From an uncultured Pigmentiphaga sp. (GTDB taxonomy: Bacteria > Pseudomonadota > Gammaproteobacteria > Burkholderiales > Burkholderiaceae_B), in NCBI GenBank assembly GCA_937891425.1, contig CALAGD010000025.1, positions 1 through 51,480 on the forward strand: a stretch of 51,480 nucleotides of DNA, written 5' to 3'. Shown piece after piece: positions 1 to 8,209 of this stretch; within the stretch, counting starts at the first letter, position 1; each line of letters opens with the position of its first letter. The notes under the pieces were generated by a model. The model made no database searches. It worked only from the letters and a program-made list of their open reading frames with translations, and had not been told where the DNA came from. The position numbers were made by a program, and so were the translations under genes.

Positions 1-42
1 TGGGTCGACACCGTGAAGAAGAACAACATCACGTTCGATTGA
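1..42 (+). CDS. C-terminal end of a probable Bug/TctC receptor (partial)
   Basis: The first 13 codons of the window are open and end at TGA 40-42, so an upstream gene finishes here. The tail, WVDTVKKNNITFD, has the W-x-x-x-V-K-x-x-x-I pattern usual at the end of Bug/TctC periplasmic binding proteins, and the next gene is a complete member of that family. The assignment rests on 13 residues and is therefore tentative; a tandem receptor pair is the simplest reading. Confidence 0.45.
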   Translation, partial: WVDTVKKNNITFD

Positions 43-94
43 TGGGTGCGGCGCGCGTGATTCGCCATGCGCGCCAGTGCACCGGTTGCACCGT

Positions 95-115
95 GCCCTC
101 CCGCGGGGGGAGGGC
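95..115 (+). terminator. GC-rich stem-loop between two receptor genes
   Basis: GCCCTCCC (95-102) pairs with GGGAGGGC (108-115) around a 5-base loop. No run of T follows, so it is not a textbook Rho-independent terminator. It may trim or attenuate the upstream transcript, or separate the two receptor genes. Confidence 0.4.
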
Positions 116-138
116 GTCATTCAAGAGGAGATGCTCCA

Positions 139-1110
139 ATGAAATTGTGGGCCAAGTTGCTGGCTGCGTGTACATTGGGCATGGCGGCGGCCACCGCTCC
201 CGCCGTTCATGCCGCTGACTTCCCGAACCGTCCCATCACCCTTGTCGTGCCCAATTCTCCAGGCGGCGCCGTCGATATCCTGGCGCGCCTGCTGTCCGAA
301 AAACTTCAGCAGAAGCTGGGGCAGCCCGTGGTGGTCATCTACAAGCCCGGTGCCGGCACGGTCGTAGGTACCGACTTCGTCGCGCGTTCCCAACCCGACG
401 GGCATACGTTGGGCATGGTGGTAACCTCGCACGTGATCAACCCCAGCCTGCGCAGCGACATGCCGTACGACACCCTGAAGGATCTCGCCGGCGTGACGCA
501 GCTCGTGTCGTCGCAGATCGTCATCACGGCCTCGCCTTCGCTGGGAGTGAAGACCCTGCAGGAAATCATCGACATCGCCAAGAAGGACCCCACCCGCCTG
601 AGCTATGCCTCGCCGGGCAGCGGCAGCTCCATGCACCTGGCGGGGGAGCTGCTCAAGGGCATGGCCGGCATCGAAATGATGCACGTGCCGTTCAAGGGCG
701 CCGGGCCGGCATATCCGGAAGTCATGGCGGGCCGCGTGCACCTGCTCATCGACCCGCTCTTCTCGTCGTTGCCGTACATTCAGTCGGGCCGCCTGGTTCC
801 CATTGCCGTGACCGGATCGCAACGCGACCCCTCCGTACCTGATCTGCCCACCGTCGCGGAAACCCTGCCGGGCTTCGAAGTCCAGAGCATTTTCGGCGTC
901 GTGGTGCCGTCGGCCACGCCCATGGAGATCCGCGAGCAGCTCAGCAAGGCATTTGCAGAAGTGCTGCAAATGCCCGATATTCGCGAACGTCTCGATCAAT
1001 TGGGGATGCGCCCGGTTGGCAGCTCACCGCAGGAGTTTGACGATTTCATCCAGCGTGAAATCGTGAAATGGGCCGAAGTGGTGAAGCGCTCGGGCGCCAC
1101 GAACGATTAA
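139..1110 (+). CDS. Bug/TctC-family periplasmic solute receptor
   Basis: Tripartite tricarboxylate transporter substrate-binding protein of the Bug family, 323 aa, which captures a small carboxylate in the periplasm. An Sec signal peptide (about residues 1-25, charged MKLWAK, hydrophobic core, AHA cleavage site) is followed by the family start DFPNRPITLVVPNSPGG. The internal PGSGSSMHLAGELL and HVPFKGAGPAYPEVMAGRV segments are typical of the fold. The ATG at 139 is preferred over an upstream ATG at 67 because AGAGGAG lies just before it and the protein then begins with the signal peptide. The gene for the IclR regulator begins 21 bases after its stop. No TctA/TctB genes are nearby; the ligand is unknown, possibly the substrate of the aconitase-X module downstream. 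Confidence 0.9.
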   Translation: MKLWAKLLAACTLGMAAATAPAVHAADFPNRPITLVVPNSPGGAVDILARLLSEKLQQKLGQPVVVIYKPGAGTVVGTDFVARSQPDGHTLGMVVTSHVINPSLRSDMPYDTLKDLAGVTQLVSSQIVITASPSLGVKTLQEIIDIAKKDPTRLSYASPGSGSSMHLAGELLKGMAGIEMMHVPFKGAGPAYPEVMAGRVHLLIDPLFSSLPYIQSGRLVPIAVTGSQRDPSVPDLPTVAETLPGFEVQSIFGVVVPSATPMEIREQLSKAFAEVLQMPDIRERLDQLGMRPVGSSPQEFDDFIQREIVKWAEVVKRSGATND

Positions 1111-1131
1111 GTCTACTCATAGCAAACCGGT

Positions 1132-1935
1132 ATGCCATCAACCTTGAAGTCTGGAAAAGCTGCTTCATCGACCGCAACGGTCTCGGCGCTCGAGCGGGGG
1201 ATTGCAGTCCTGCGGTGTTTCAACGAGCACGTCGAATCGCTTAGCAACACCGAACTGTCCGCGTTGACGGGCGTTCCGCGTCCTACGGTCACCCGTCTCG
1301 CAGCAACGTTGGTGGCGCAGGGTTTGCTCAAGCAGGATCCTGAGACCGAAAGGTTCTCTCTGGGGCCCGGCGTGGTGGCGCTGGCGCGCGCCTTCCTCGC
1401 GCATCTCGACATCCGCGCCATTGCACGGCCATTCATGCGCGAACTGGCCGACTCCCTGGGTGGCTCGTCCTACCTTGCGGTCTGCGACGACGTCGACATG
1501 GTACTCATCGAGATCGTGCGTTCGCGCGCCAGCGCGCTGCGGCCCAACCACGAGCTGGGCACACGCATCAAGCTGGCCGGATCATCGCTGGGCGGCGCCT
1601 ACCTTTCGGTACTTCAGGACATCGACCCGGCTGGCTACCGGCAGTTGCTTGCGCGTCTGCAACAGCATGCCGGTGCCAACTGGCCCGCCCAGGCCGAGCA
1701 GGTAGAGGATGCCCGCCGGCAGTATGAGCGCAATGGCTATTGCGTATCGCTGGGTGGTGTGAGCGCGGAAATCAACTCGGTGGCCGTCCCCATCCGGGCC
1801 GGGTATTCCGCGCCCATGGCACTCAATGTTGGAGGACCCGCCTTCACGTTCACCGAAGCCTATCTGCATGAAAAAGTGGCTCCGGCGCTGCTGCGCGCCG
1901 TACAGGCCATCGGCACCCAGACCGGCGCCAGCTAG
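1132..1935 (+). CDS. IclR-family transcriptional regulator
   Basis: 267-aa IclR-type regulator. The N-terminal winged helix-turn-helix spans about residues 17-78 (ALERGIAVLRCF, then LSALTGVPRPTVTRL as the recognition region), followed by the IclR effector domain to about residue 262 (AVCDDVDMVLIEIVRS, ELGTRIKLAGSSLGGAYLS). It lies 21 bases after a Bug receptor gene and 150 bases before an FAD oxidoreductase and aconitase-X genes in the same direction, so it probably controls that catabolic unit. No Shine-Dalgarno is visible before the ATG, which suggests translational coupling or weak expression. The effector is unknown. Confidence 0.9.
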   Translation: MPSTLKSGKAASSTATVSALERGIAVLRCFNEHVESLSNTELSALTGVPRPTVTRLAATLVAQGLLKQDPETERFSLGPGVVALARAFLAHLDIRAIARPFMRELADSLGGSSYLAVCDDVDMVLIEIVRSRASALRPNHELGTRIKLAGSSLGGAYLSVLQDIDPAGYRQLLARLQQHAGANWPAQAEQVEDARRQYERNGYCVSLGGVSAEINSVAVPIRAGYSAPMALNVGGPAFTFTEAYLHEKVAPALLRAVQAIGTQTGAS

Positions 1936-2085
1936 GGGTTGGCAAGCGTAGCGCCAGGATGGCGCCTGCAGCCATACCGGACCGTTACGGTCACCCATGG
2001 GCCGAACAGGCGCCTTTGAGTGATATCCGTAGACGCTGTGGAAAAGAATCCATCGACCGATGCGAAAGCATCCCAGGAGTACAAA

Positions 2086-3537
2086 ATGAGAACCGTAGTC
2101 CGTACCGATGAGCGCATTCTCTCGTCGGACATCTTCGACCGCGACGCCCATCCCAAGGAGCCGCGTCCCGATTACGGCGTCTGGCACGAACCCGGTCGCG
2201 ACATCCCCATCTATCGTCGGTGCGGCGTGCTGGTAGTCGGAGGCGGCCCCTCGGGGACTGCGGCCGCGGCGGCGGCCGCCAGGCAGGGTGCGGATGTGGT
2301 GCTGCTCGAGCGCTACAACCATCTGGGCGGGCTGTCCACGGGGGGGTTGGTCCTGTGGATCGACCGCATGACCGACTGGGAGGGCAACCTGGTCATCCGC
2401 GGCTTTGCCGAAGAACTGTTCGACCGTCTCCCGCCGGAGGCGATCGCCGGTCCGTCCCGCAGCGAATGGGGCTCGAAAGACGAGCAGAAGGCCGGGTACT
2501 GGTCGCACCGCACTGCCGCCTACCATGGCATCGTCACCTGGTCGCCCACCATCGACCCCGAGCGCCTCAAGCTGCTCAAGCAGGAAATCGTGATCGAACG
2601 CGGGGTCAAGCTGGTGTATCACTCGTGGGCCGCGCTGCCCATCGTAGAAGATGGGCGCGTCAGGGGCGTCGTCTTTGAAAGCAAGGAAGGGCGCATGGCC
2701 ATCATGGCCGAAGTGGTGGTCGATGCCACTGGCGATGGCGATATCTTCGCGCGTGCCGGCGCCGAGTTCGAGAACGACATCGAAATGGGCGACGTGCACC
2801 ACTGCATGAACACGGCCTGGCTGTTCGGAGGGGTCGACATGAACCGCTGGATCGAGTTCAAGGCCGGCCAGCCTGAGCAATTCAGCCAGTTCATGGCGCG
2901 CGGACGCGAGGAGCTGGGCTTGTTCGAACGTCCGTTCGTGTCGTGGCGCAACGATATCGCGCTGTTCATGGGGCCGCGCCAGTCCGGCTATTCGGGGCTC
3001 GACATCGACGACCTTACCGCCGTGGAGGTGCGTTCGCACCGAGCCATGGCGGCCCACCTCGAGTATTACCGCAAGCACGCGCCGGGCTTCGAGAATGCGT
3101 ATCTCATCCTCAGCGCTCCGCAGATCGGCGTGCGTCATACCCGCCGCCTGGCCGGGGTGGGCAAGATCGTGCGTTCCCAGTGGCCAGATGGGGTTCCGCT
3201 GCCCGATGAAGTCGGCGTCACGCCCTCGGTCTCGCCCAAGTTCCCAAACATTTCCATTCCGTATGGCGCCCTGGTGCCCCGCCGGCTCGACGGGCTCCTG
3301 GCGTGTGGCCGCCACATCTCGTGCGATGCCAATTCTCACGGCTTCATGCGTGAAATTCCGCAGTGCTGGATTACCGGGCAGGCCGCCGGCACAGCCGCTG
3401 CACTTGCCGTGCAGGCAGGCGTGCAGCCGCGTGAGGTGGACATCCATGTCCTGCAGCGGGCGCTGCAGCAGCAGGGCGTTTACCTGCGCGAAACCGGCGC
3501 GACGGCACAATCCACCGTCAGCGCTGCGCAGGCCTGA
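2086..3537 (+). CDS. FAD-dependent oxidoreductase (FAD_oxidored type)
   Basis: Flavoprotein of 483 aa. The dinucleotide-binding motif GGGPSG sits at residues 52-57 and is followed by an acidic end of strand 2 (LLERYNHLGGLSTGG), the pattern of the FAD-dependent oxidoreductase family PF12831. The C-terminal CDANSHGFMREIPQCWITGQAAG block is also characteristic. The ATG at 2086 is chosen because CAGGAG precedes it at normal spacing; a GTG at 2020 would add 22 non-conserved residues. No signal peptide, so cytoplasmic. It lies between IclR and aconitase-X genes and probably oxidises a hydroxy acid before or after dehydration; the reaction is inferred only. Confidence 0.8.
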   Translation: MRTVVRTDERILSSDIFDRDAHPKEPRPDYGVWHEPGRDIPIYRRCGVLVVGGGPSGTAAAAAAARQGADVVLLERYNHLGGLSTGGLVLWIDRMTDWEGNLVIRGFAEELFDRLPPEAIAGPSRSEWGSKDEQKAGYWSHRTAAYHGIVTWSPTIDPERLKLLKQEIVIERGVKLVYHSWAALPIVEDGRVRGVVFESKEGRMAIMAEVVVDATGDGDIFARAGAEFENDIEMGDVHHCMNTAWLFGGVDMNRWIEFKAGQPEQFSQFMARGREELGLFERPFVSWRNDIALFMGPRQSGYSGLDIDDLTAVEVRSHRAMAAHLEYYRKHAPGFENAYLILSAPQIGVRHTRRLAGVGKIVRSQWPDGVPLPDEVGVTPSVSPKFPNISIPYGALVPRRLDGLLACGRHISCDANSHGFMREIPQCWITGQAAGTAAALAVQAGVQPREVDIHVLQRALQQQGVYLRETGATAQSTVSAAQA

Positions 3538-3612
3538 CGGCAGGCGCCGGTCCGCCGTCGCAACCGGGCACGGCCGGCGCTGCAGTCAGACGGTTCGATC
3601 ACGGAGACAACG

Positions 3613-4896
3613 ATGCGACTGACCGATGAAGAACAGGCCATGCTGGACGGCCGCGACGGGCCCGCGGTGCAGCGTGCTATGGATTTGCTGGTACGTTACG
3701 GTAATGCGCTGGGCGCCGAGCGCCTGGTGGAAACGCATAATGTGGCGGGCGTGGTCACGGCCACCACGCCCTTTCTGCGCGATTTCGCACTGAAGCGAGG
3801 CGGTCTGGACGCGGTGTATTCGGAGTTCAGCCTGGACAGCGACGAGGTCGTGCCCATTCCCCCCGCGCGCACCATGGTGTCGCACCTGCAGCTCGGGTTC
3901 GACCCGGCCGAACCCGAACGCATGGGCGTGTCAGAAGAGATCGTCACCTTCTACAGGAAGAGTGAAGCCTATGCCGCGCGCCTTGGTGTCCAGATGATGA
4001 ATACCTGCACCCCGTACCAGGTGGGCAATATTCCGACTCGTGGCGAGCACTGTGCCTGGATGGAGTCGTCCGCGGTGGTTTACATCAACTCGGTGCTGGG
4101 GGCACGAACGAACACCGAAGGGCGCGAAAGCATTGGCGCGGCCATGCTTACCGCGCGCATCCCGTACTGGGGGCTGCATATCGAAGAAAACCGGCGCGGT
4201 ACCCACCTCATTCAGCTCGACATCGAGGTCGAGTCCATCGCCGACTGGGGTATGCTCGGCTATTACATCGGTGAAGTCGTGCAGGACAGGATCCCGGTGG
4301 TCGACGGGGTAGGCCGCAGCCCGAACCTGGCGCGGCTCAAGCACTTCGGAGCGGCCGCTGCGTCTTCGGGTGGCGTGGAAATGTACCACCTGGTGGGCAT
4401 CACCCCCGAAGCCTTCACGCTTGAGCAGGCCTTCGGCGGCAAGCGGCCGGTGGAGACGCTCACGTACGGGCTGAAGGAAAAGCGCGCGGTGTACGAGCGC
4501 CTCAATGCCAACGCCCGCAGCCGCGACGTCGACTACGTCATGCTGGGGTGCCCGCACTATACCATCGACCAGATCTGGGAAGTTGCGCGGCTGATCGAAG
4601 GGCGCAAGGTGCACGAGAACACCGAACTGTGGATCTTTACGCCGCGTGCGATCAAGTCGCTTGCAGACCGCAATGGATACACGAAGATCATTGAAGAGGC
4701 GGGGGGCAGGATCCTGGCCGACAGCTGTTCCGCAATGAGCCGTGCAGCACCCGAGGGAACCAGGGTGGTGGCGCTGGATTCGGCCAAGCAGGCCCATTAC
4801 CTGCCGGCCATTCTGGGCGTCGAGGCCTGGTTCGGTACCACGGCGGAATGCATCGATGCCGCCTGCACCGGGCGCTGGAACGGCCAGTTCCAGTAA
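3613..4896 (+). CDS. Aconitase X catalytic (large) subunit
   Basis: Large subunit of aconitase X (AcnX, formerly DUF521), 427 aa. Hallmarks are LTDEEQAML at the N-terminus, the NTCTPYQVGN segment (Cys132), GEHCAW (Cys147), NSVLGARTNTEGRESIGAAM, a GCPHYT motif near residue 313 and SCSAMS near residue 372; the cysteines are candidates for Fe-S cluster ligands. Known AcnX enzymes dehydrate cis-3-hydroxy-L-proline in bacteria or mevalonate 5-phosphate in archaea. Here the small domain is a separate gene 128 bases downstream (split form). No proline-pathway gene is adjacent, so the substrate could be another hydroxy acid. Probably cotranscribed with the FAD oxidoreductase 75 bases upstream. Confidence 0.88.
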   Translation: MRLTDEEQAMLDGRDGPAVQRAMDLLVRYGNALGAERLVETHNVAGVVTATTPFLRDFALKRGGLDAVYSEFSLDSDEVVPIPPARTMVSHLQLGFDPAEPERMGVSEEIVTFYRKSEAYAARLGVQMMNTCTPYQVGNIPTRGEHCAWMESSAVVYINSVLGARTNTEGRESIGAAMLTARIPYWGLHIEENRRGTHLIQLDIEVESIADWGMLGYYIGEVVQDRIPVVDGVGRSPNLARLKHFGAAAASSGGVEMYHLVGITPEAFTLEQAFGGKRPVETLTYGLKEKRAVYERLNANARSRDVDYVMLGCPHYTIDQIWEVARLIEGRKVHENTELWIFTPRAIKSLADRNGYTKIIEEAGGRILADSCSAMSRAAPEGTRVVALDSAKQAHYLPAILGVEAWFGTTAECIDAACTGRWNGQFQ

Positions 4897-5024
4897 GCAC
4901 GACCTGCCCACGCCTGCCCGATCGAGTCCGGGGTCGCGGCGCAGGGCCGTTGGCCGGGTGCGCGCGGTCCAATGCATAGCCTGGTCGCCGCATGCCACGC
5001 ATGCGGTGCCGTCTGGAGGTCAAC

Positions 5025-5507
5025 ATGGAAACAAGTACGCCGACAGCTGTGGCAGTTCGCGTCGTGCCGCAGCAGTATTGCCAGGAACCTGCGCTTCGGT
5101 TGAAGGGGCGCAAGGTGGTTGGTGGAAGCGCGGGTGGTGAAGCACTGGTCACCCGGCAGCATATTTCGGGATGGGGTGGCGTCGACGCGCGCACCGGTAC
5201 CGTCGTTGAGACCCACCATGAGCTGCGCGGCCAGAGCTTTGCCGGCAAGGTGCTGGTCTTTCCCGGGGCGAAGGGATCATCGGGCTGGTCGGCTACCTTT
5301 CACATGGCGCGCGTGCTCAATGCCGCGCCCGCTGCCATGCTATTCAACGAGATGAGTACCAAGGTTGCCCTGGGGGCCGTGGTGACCCGCGCCCCGGCGC
5401 TCACCGATTTCGATCAGGATCCCATCGAATGCATCGCCACGGGCGATTGGGTCTGGGTCGAAGCCGACCAAGGAGTGGTCGAGGTCTACAAGCCTCTGCC
5501 CCGGTAA
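5025..5507 (+). CDS. Aconitase X small (swivel) subunit
   Basis: Small subunit of aconitase X (formerly DUF126), 160 aa. It contains LKGRKVVGGSAGGEALVT, then the swivel-domain segment SFAGKVLVFPGAKGSSGWSATFHMARV and MSTKVALGAVVTRAP, all typical of the AcnX small domain that completes the active site with the large subunit. ATG 5025 is preferred because CTGGAGGT precedes it by 7 bases; an upstream ATG at 4992 lacks a ribosome site. It follows the large subunit by 128 bases and is the last gene before the pyrG cluster. Confidence 0.88.
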   Translation: METSTPTAVAVRVVPQQYCQEPALRLKGRKVVGGSAGGEALVTRQHISGWGGVDARTGTVVETHHELRGQSFAGKVLVFPGAKGSSGWSATFHMARVLNAAPAAMLFNEMSTKVALGAVVTRAPALTDFDQDPIECIATGDWVWVEADQGVVEVYKPLPR

Positions 5508-5583
5508 CCGCGGAGGGTCCGCTGCCGCGCCCGGTACATTTCGTATTACAACTTGCCTTGGGCCATCCGGGTTGGCGCCCGGC

Positions 5584-5589
5584 TATAAT
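5584..5589 (+). promoter_or_regulatory. Candidate -10 box for pyrG
   Basis: A perfect TATAAT lies 47 bases before the pyrG start codon. The best -35-like hexamer, TTGGGC at 5558, is 20 bases away, so the -35 is weak. The position in the gap between the aconitase-X genes and pyrG supports a housekeeping promoter that uncouples the two units. Confidence 0.5.
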
Positions 5590-5636
5590 CCCCATTTCCA
5601 ACCCGGGCCGCTTCAGTCAGCGGCGTCTCACGGCAC

Positions 5637-7310
5637 ATGACCAAATACGTTTTTGTTACTGGCGGCGTTGTCTCTTCGCTCGGCAAGGGCATCGCTGCGG
5701 CGTCTCTTGGCGCCATACTCGAGTCCCGGGGCTTGAAAGTCACCATGCTCAAGCTCGATCCCTACATCAACGTCGACCCGGGCACCATGAGTCCGTTCCA
5801 GCACGGCGAGGTTTTCGTCACCGAAGACGGTGCCGAAACCGACCTCGATCTGGGCCATTACGAGCGTTTCATCTCCGCCCGCATGCGTCGCGTCAACAAT
5901 TTCACGACCGGGCAGATCTACGCATCTGTGCTGCAGAAAGAGCGGCGCGGTGATTATCTCGGGAAAACCGTCCAGGTCATCCCGCACATCACCAACGAAA
6001 TCCAGGATTTCATCGTGCGCGGCGCGCACGCAGCGTACGGAGCTGACACCGACATCGCCATCGTCGAGATCGGCGGCACGGTGGGCGACATCGAGTCGCT
6101 GCCCTTCCTCGAAGCTGCGCGGCAGATGAGCCTGCGCCTGGGGCGTGGGCAATCGGCCTTCGTGCACCTCACGCTGGTCCCCTACATCGCTTCGGCCGGC
6201 GAGCTCAAGACGAAGCCCACGCAACATTCCGTGCAGAAACTGCGCGAGATCGGCATCTATCCCGACGCCCTGCTGTGCCGGGCCGACCGTCCCATCCCTG
6301 ACGATGAGCGCGCGAAGATCTCGCTCTTCTCGAACGTTCCCCTTGATGCGGTCATCTCGGTCTGGGATGTCGACTTCATCTACAAGATTCCCGGCATGCT
6401 TCACCAGCAGGGCCTGGACGACATCGTGTGCAAGGCGCTGAACCTCAATCCGCCACCGGCCGATCTCTCCGCCTGGGACAAACTCATCGAGCTGCGTGAG
6501 CATCCCTTGCATCAGGTCGACGTAGCCATGGTGGGCAAGTACGTCGACCTCACCGAATCTTACAAGTCCCTGACCGAGGCACTGATCCACGCCGGCATTC
6601 ATACGCGCAGCAAGGTCAACATCGAGTACATCGATTCCGAGGAAATCGAGGAAAAAGGCTGCGAAGCGCTGGGCCGGTTCGACGCCATCCTGGTGCCCGG
6701 TGGGTTCGGCAAGCGCGGTACGGAAGGCAAGATCCAGGCCATCCGCTACGCGCGCGAGCACAACATTCCCTACCTGGGCATCTGCCTGGGCATGCAGCTG
6801 GCCGTGGTCGAGTTCGCTCGCAACGTGGCAGGGCTGCGCGGAGCCAACAGCACCGAATTCGAACCTGATACGCTGCACCCGGTGGTGGCACTCATTACCG
6901 AGTGGCAGGACCGCGAAGGGCGCATCGAGCGGCGCAGCGCCAGCTCCGACCTCGGCGGCACCATGCGCAAGGGCGCACAGCGCGTGCCCATCAAGCCCGG
7001 AACACGCGCCTCTGAAATTTACGGTGCCGAGGTCAACGAGCGGCACCGCCATCGCTACGAGGTGAACAGCCTCTACGTACCCAAGCTTGAGGCCGCCGGG
7101 CTCGTGGTTTCGGCGCGTACGCCCACCGAAGACCTGTCCGAGATCGTGGAGCTGCCCACCCATCCGTGGTTCATGGGGGTCCAGTTCCATCCCGAATTCA
7201 CGTCCACGCCGCGCGAGGGGCATCCGCTGTTCAACAGCTATATCACGGCAGCCATCGAACGCCGCAAGGTGCGCGATGCCACCGCTGAATCCGCAAGGGA
7301 ATCTGCGTGA
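5637..7310 (+). CDS. pyrG: CTP synthase
   Basis: CTP synthase, 557 aa, makes CTP from UTP, ATP and glutamine in the cytoplasm. The N-terminal amidoligase domain begins TKYVFVTGGVVSSLGKGI (P-loop) and continues KLDPYINVDPGTMSPFQHGEVF. The C-terminal glutamine amidotransferase domain carries PGGFGKRGTEGK, the nucleophile Cys in YLGICLGMQLAV (about residue 383) and the HPE triad part in MGVQFHPEF (about residue 517). Length fits the family. The stop codon overlaps the kdsA start by 4 bases, so the two are translationally coupled; pyrG-kdsA-eno is a conserved order in proteobacteria. Confidence 0.98.
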   Translation: MTKYVFVTGGVVSSLGKGIAAASLGAILESRGLKVTMLKLDPYINVDPGTMSPFQHGEVFVTEDGAETDLDLGHYERFISARMRRVNNFTTGQIYASVLQKERRGDYLGKTVQVIPHITNEIQDFIVRGAHAAYGADTDIAIVEIGGTVGDIESLPFLEAARQMSLRLGRGQSAFVHLTLVPYIASAGELKTKPTQHSVQKLREIGIYPDALLCRADRPIPDDERAKISLFSNVPLDAVISVWDVDFIYKIPGMLHQQGLDDIVCKALNLNPPPADLSAWDKLIELREHPLHQVDVAMVGKYVDLTESYKSLTEALIHAGIHTRSKVNIEYIDSEEIEEKGCEALGRFDAILVPGGFGKRGTEGKIQAIRYAREHNIPYLGICLGMQLAVVEFARNVAGLRGANSTEFEPDTLHPVVALITEWQDREGRIERRSASSDLGGTMRKGAQRVPIKPGTRASEIYGAEVNERHRHRYEVNSLYVPKLEAAGLVVSARTPTEDLSEIVELPTHPWFMGVQFHPEFTSTPREGHPLFNSYITAAIERRKVRDATAESARESA

Positions 7311-8206
7311 ACATGCAACCGGAATCGGTCATGTCCGACGACACCATCACGCTGTGTGGTTTCGAGGCGGGGCTCAAGCACCCGATTTTCCTGATTGCCG
7401 GGCCCTGCGTCATCGAATCGCGCCAGATGGCTTTCGATACTGCAGGTGAGCTGAAGGAGATCACCAGCCGCCTGCAGGTTCCATTCATCTACAAGAGCTC
7501 GTTCGACAAGGCCAACCGCAGCTCGGGCGAGTCGTTCCGCGGTCCTGGTCTGGAAGAAGGGCTGGAGATCCTCGCAGACGTGCGCAGCGCGCTCGGTGTG
7601 CCGGTGCTCACCGACGTGCACGACATCAGCCAGGTCGAACCGGTCGCCGCCGTGGTGGATGTCCTGCAGACACCCGCGTTCCTGTGCCGCCAGACGGATT
7701 TCATCCGGGCTTGTGCGGCTACCGGGAAACCGGTAAACATCAAGAAGGGCCAGTTCCTCGCGCCGCACGACATGCTGCAGGTGGTACGCAAGGCGCGCGC
7801 CGCGGCCATCGAGGCGGGGGGCGACGGTCGCAACATTCTTGTCTGCGAGCGGGGCGCCTCATTCGGATACAACAATCTCGTTGCCGACATGCGCTCGCTC
7901 GCTATCATGCGCGAAACGGGCTGTCCCGTCGTATTCGACGCGACGCATTCAGTGCAGCTGCCCGGCGGGCGCGGCACGTCGTCGGGCGGTCAGCGCGAGT
8001 TCGTGCCGGTATTGGCGCGTGCTGCGGTAGCAGCCGGGGTGGCCGGGCTATTCATGGAAACCCACCCCCATCCTGATCAGGCCCTGTCCGACGGTCCGAA
8101 CGCGGTCCCGCTCGGGCACATGCAGGCGCTGCTCGAAACGCTCAAGGCCATCGATGACCTGGTCAAGCAAGCCGGATTTCTTGAAAACGACATTGGGAGT
8201 TACTGA
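7307..8206 (+). CDS. kdsA: 3-deoxy-8-phosphooctulonate synthase
   Basis: KDO-8-phosphate synthase condenses phosphoenolpyruvate with arabinose 5-phosphate, the first committed step towards KDO in lipopolysaccharide, so the host is Gram-negative. The 299-aa product shows the family signatures IFLIAGPCVIES, YKSSFDKANRSS, GKPVNIKKGQFL, FDATHSVQLPGG and GLFMETHPHPDQALSDGPN. Start is ambiguous: GTG 7307 overlaps the pyrG stop and has AAGGGA 6 bases upstream, while ATG 7313 and ATG 7331 are in frame; GTG 7307 is used here. Followed by eno after 3 bases. Confidence 0.97.
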   Translation: MNMQPESVMSDDTITLCGFEAGLKHPIFLIAGPCVIESRQMAFDTAGELKEITSRLQVPFIYKSSFDKANRSSGESFRGPGLEEGLEILADVRSALGVPVLTDVHDISQVEPVAAVVDVLQTPAFLCRQTDFIRACAATGKPVNIKKGQFLAPHDMLQVVRKARAAAIEAGGDGRNILVCERGASFGYNNLVADMRSLAIMRETGCPVVFDATHSVQLPGGRGTSSGGQREFVPVLARAAVAAGVAGLFMETHPHPDQALSDGPNAVPLGHMQALLETLKAIDDLVKQAGFLENDIGSY

Positions 8207-8209
8207 ATA

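Noticed and set aside
1582..3510. 642-codon open frame antisense to the IclR and FAD oxidoreductase genes
   Set aside because: Long antisense frames are common opposite GC-rich genes; the translation is His/Arg/Gly-rich without any domain, while the plus-strand genes have clear motifs.
5628..7223. 531-codon open frame antisense to pyrG
   Set aside because: pyrG on the other strand is unmistakable over its whole length; the antisense product has no domain features.
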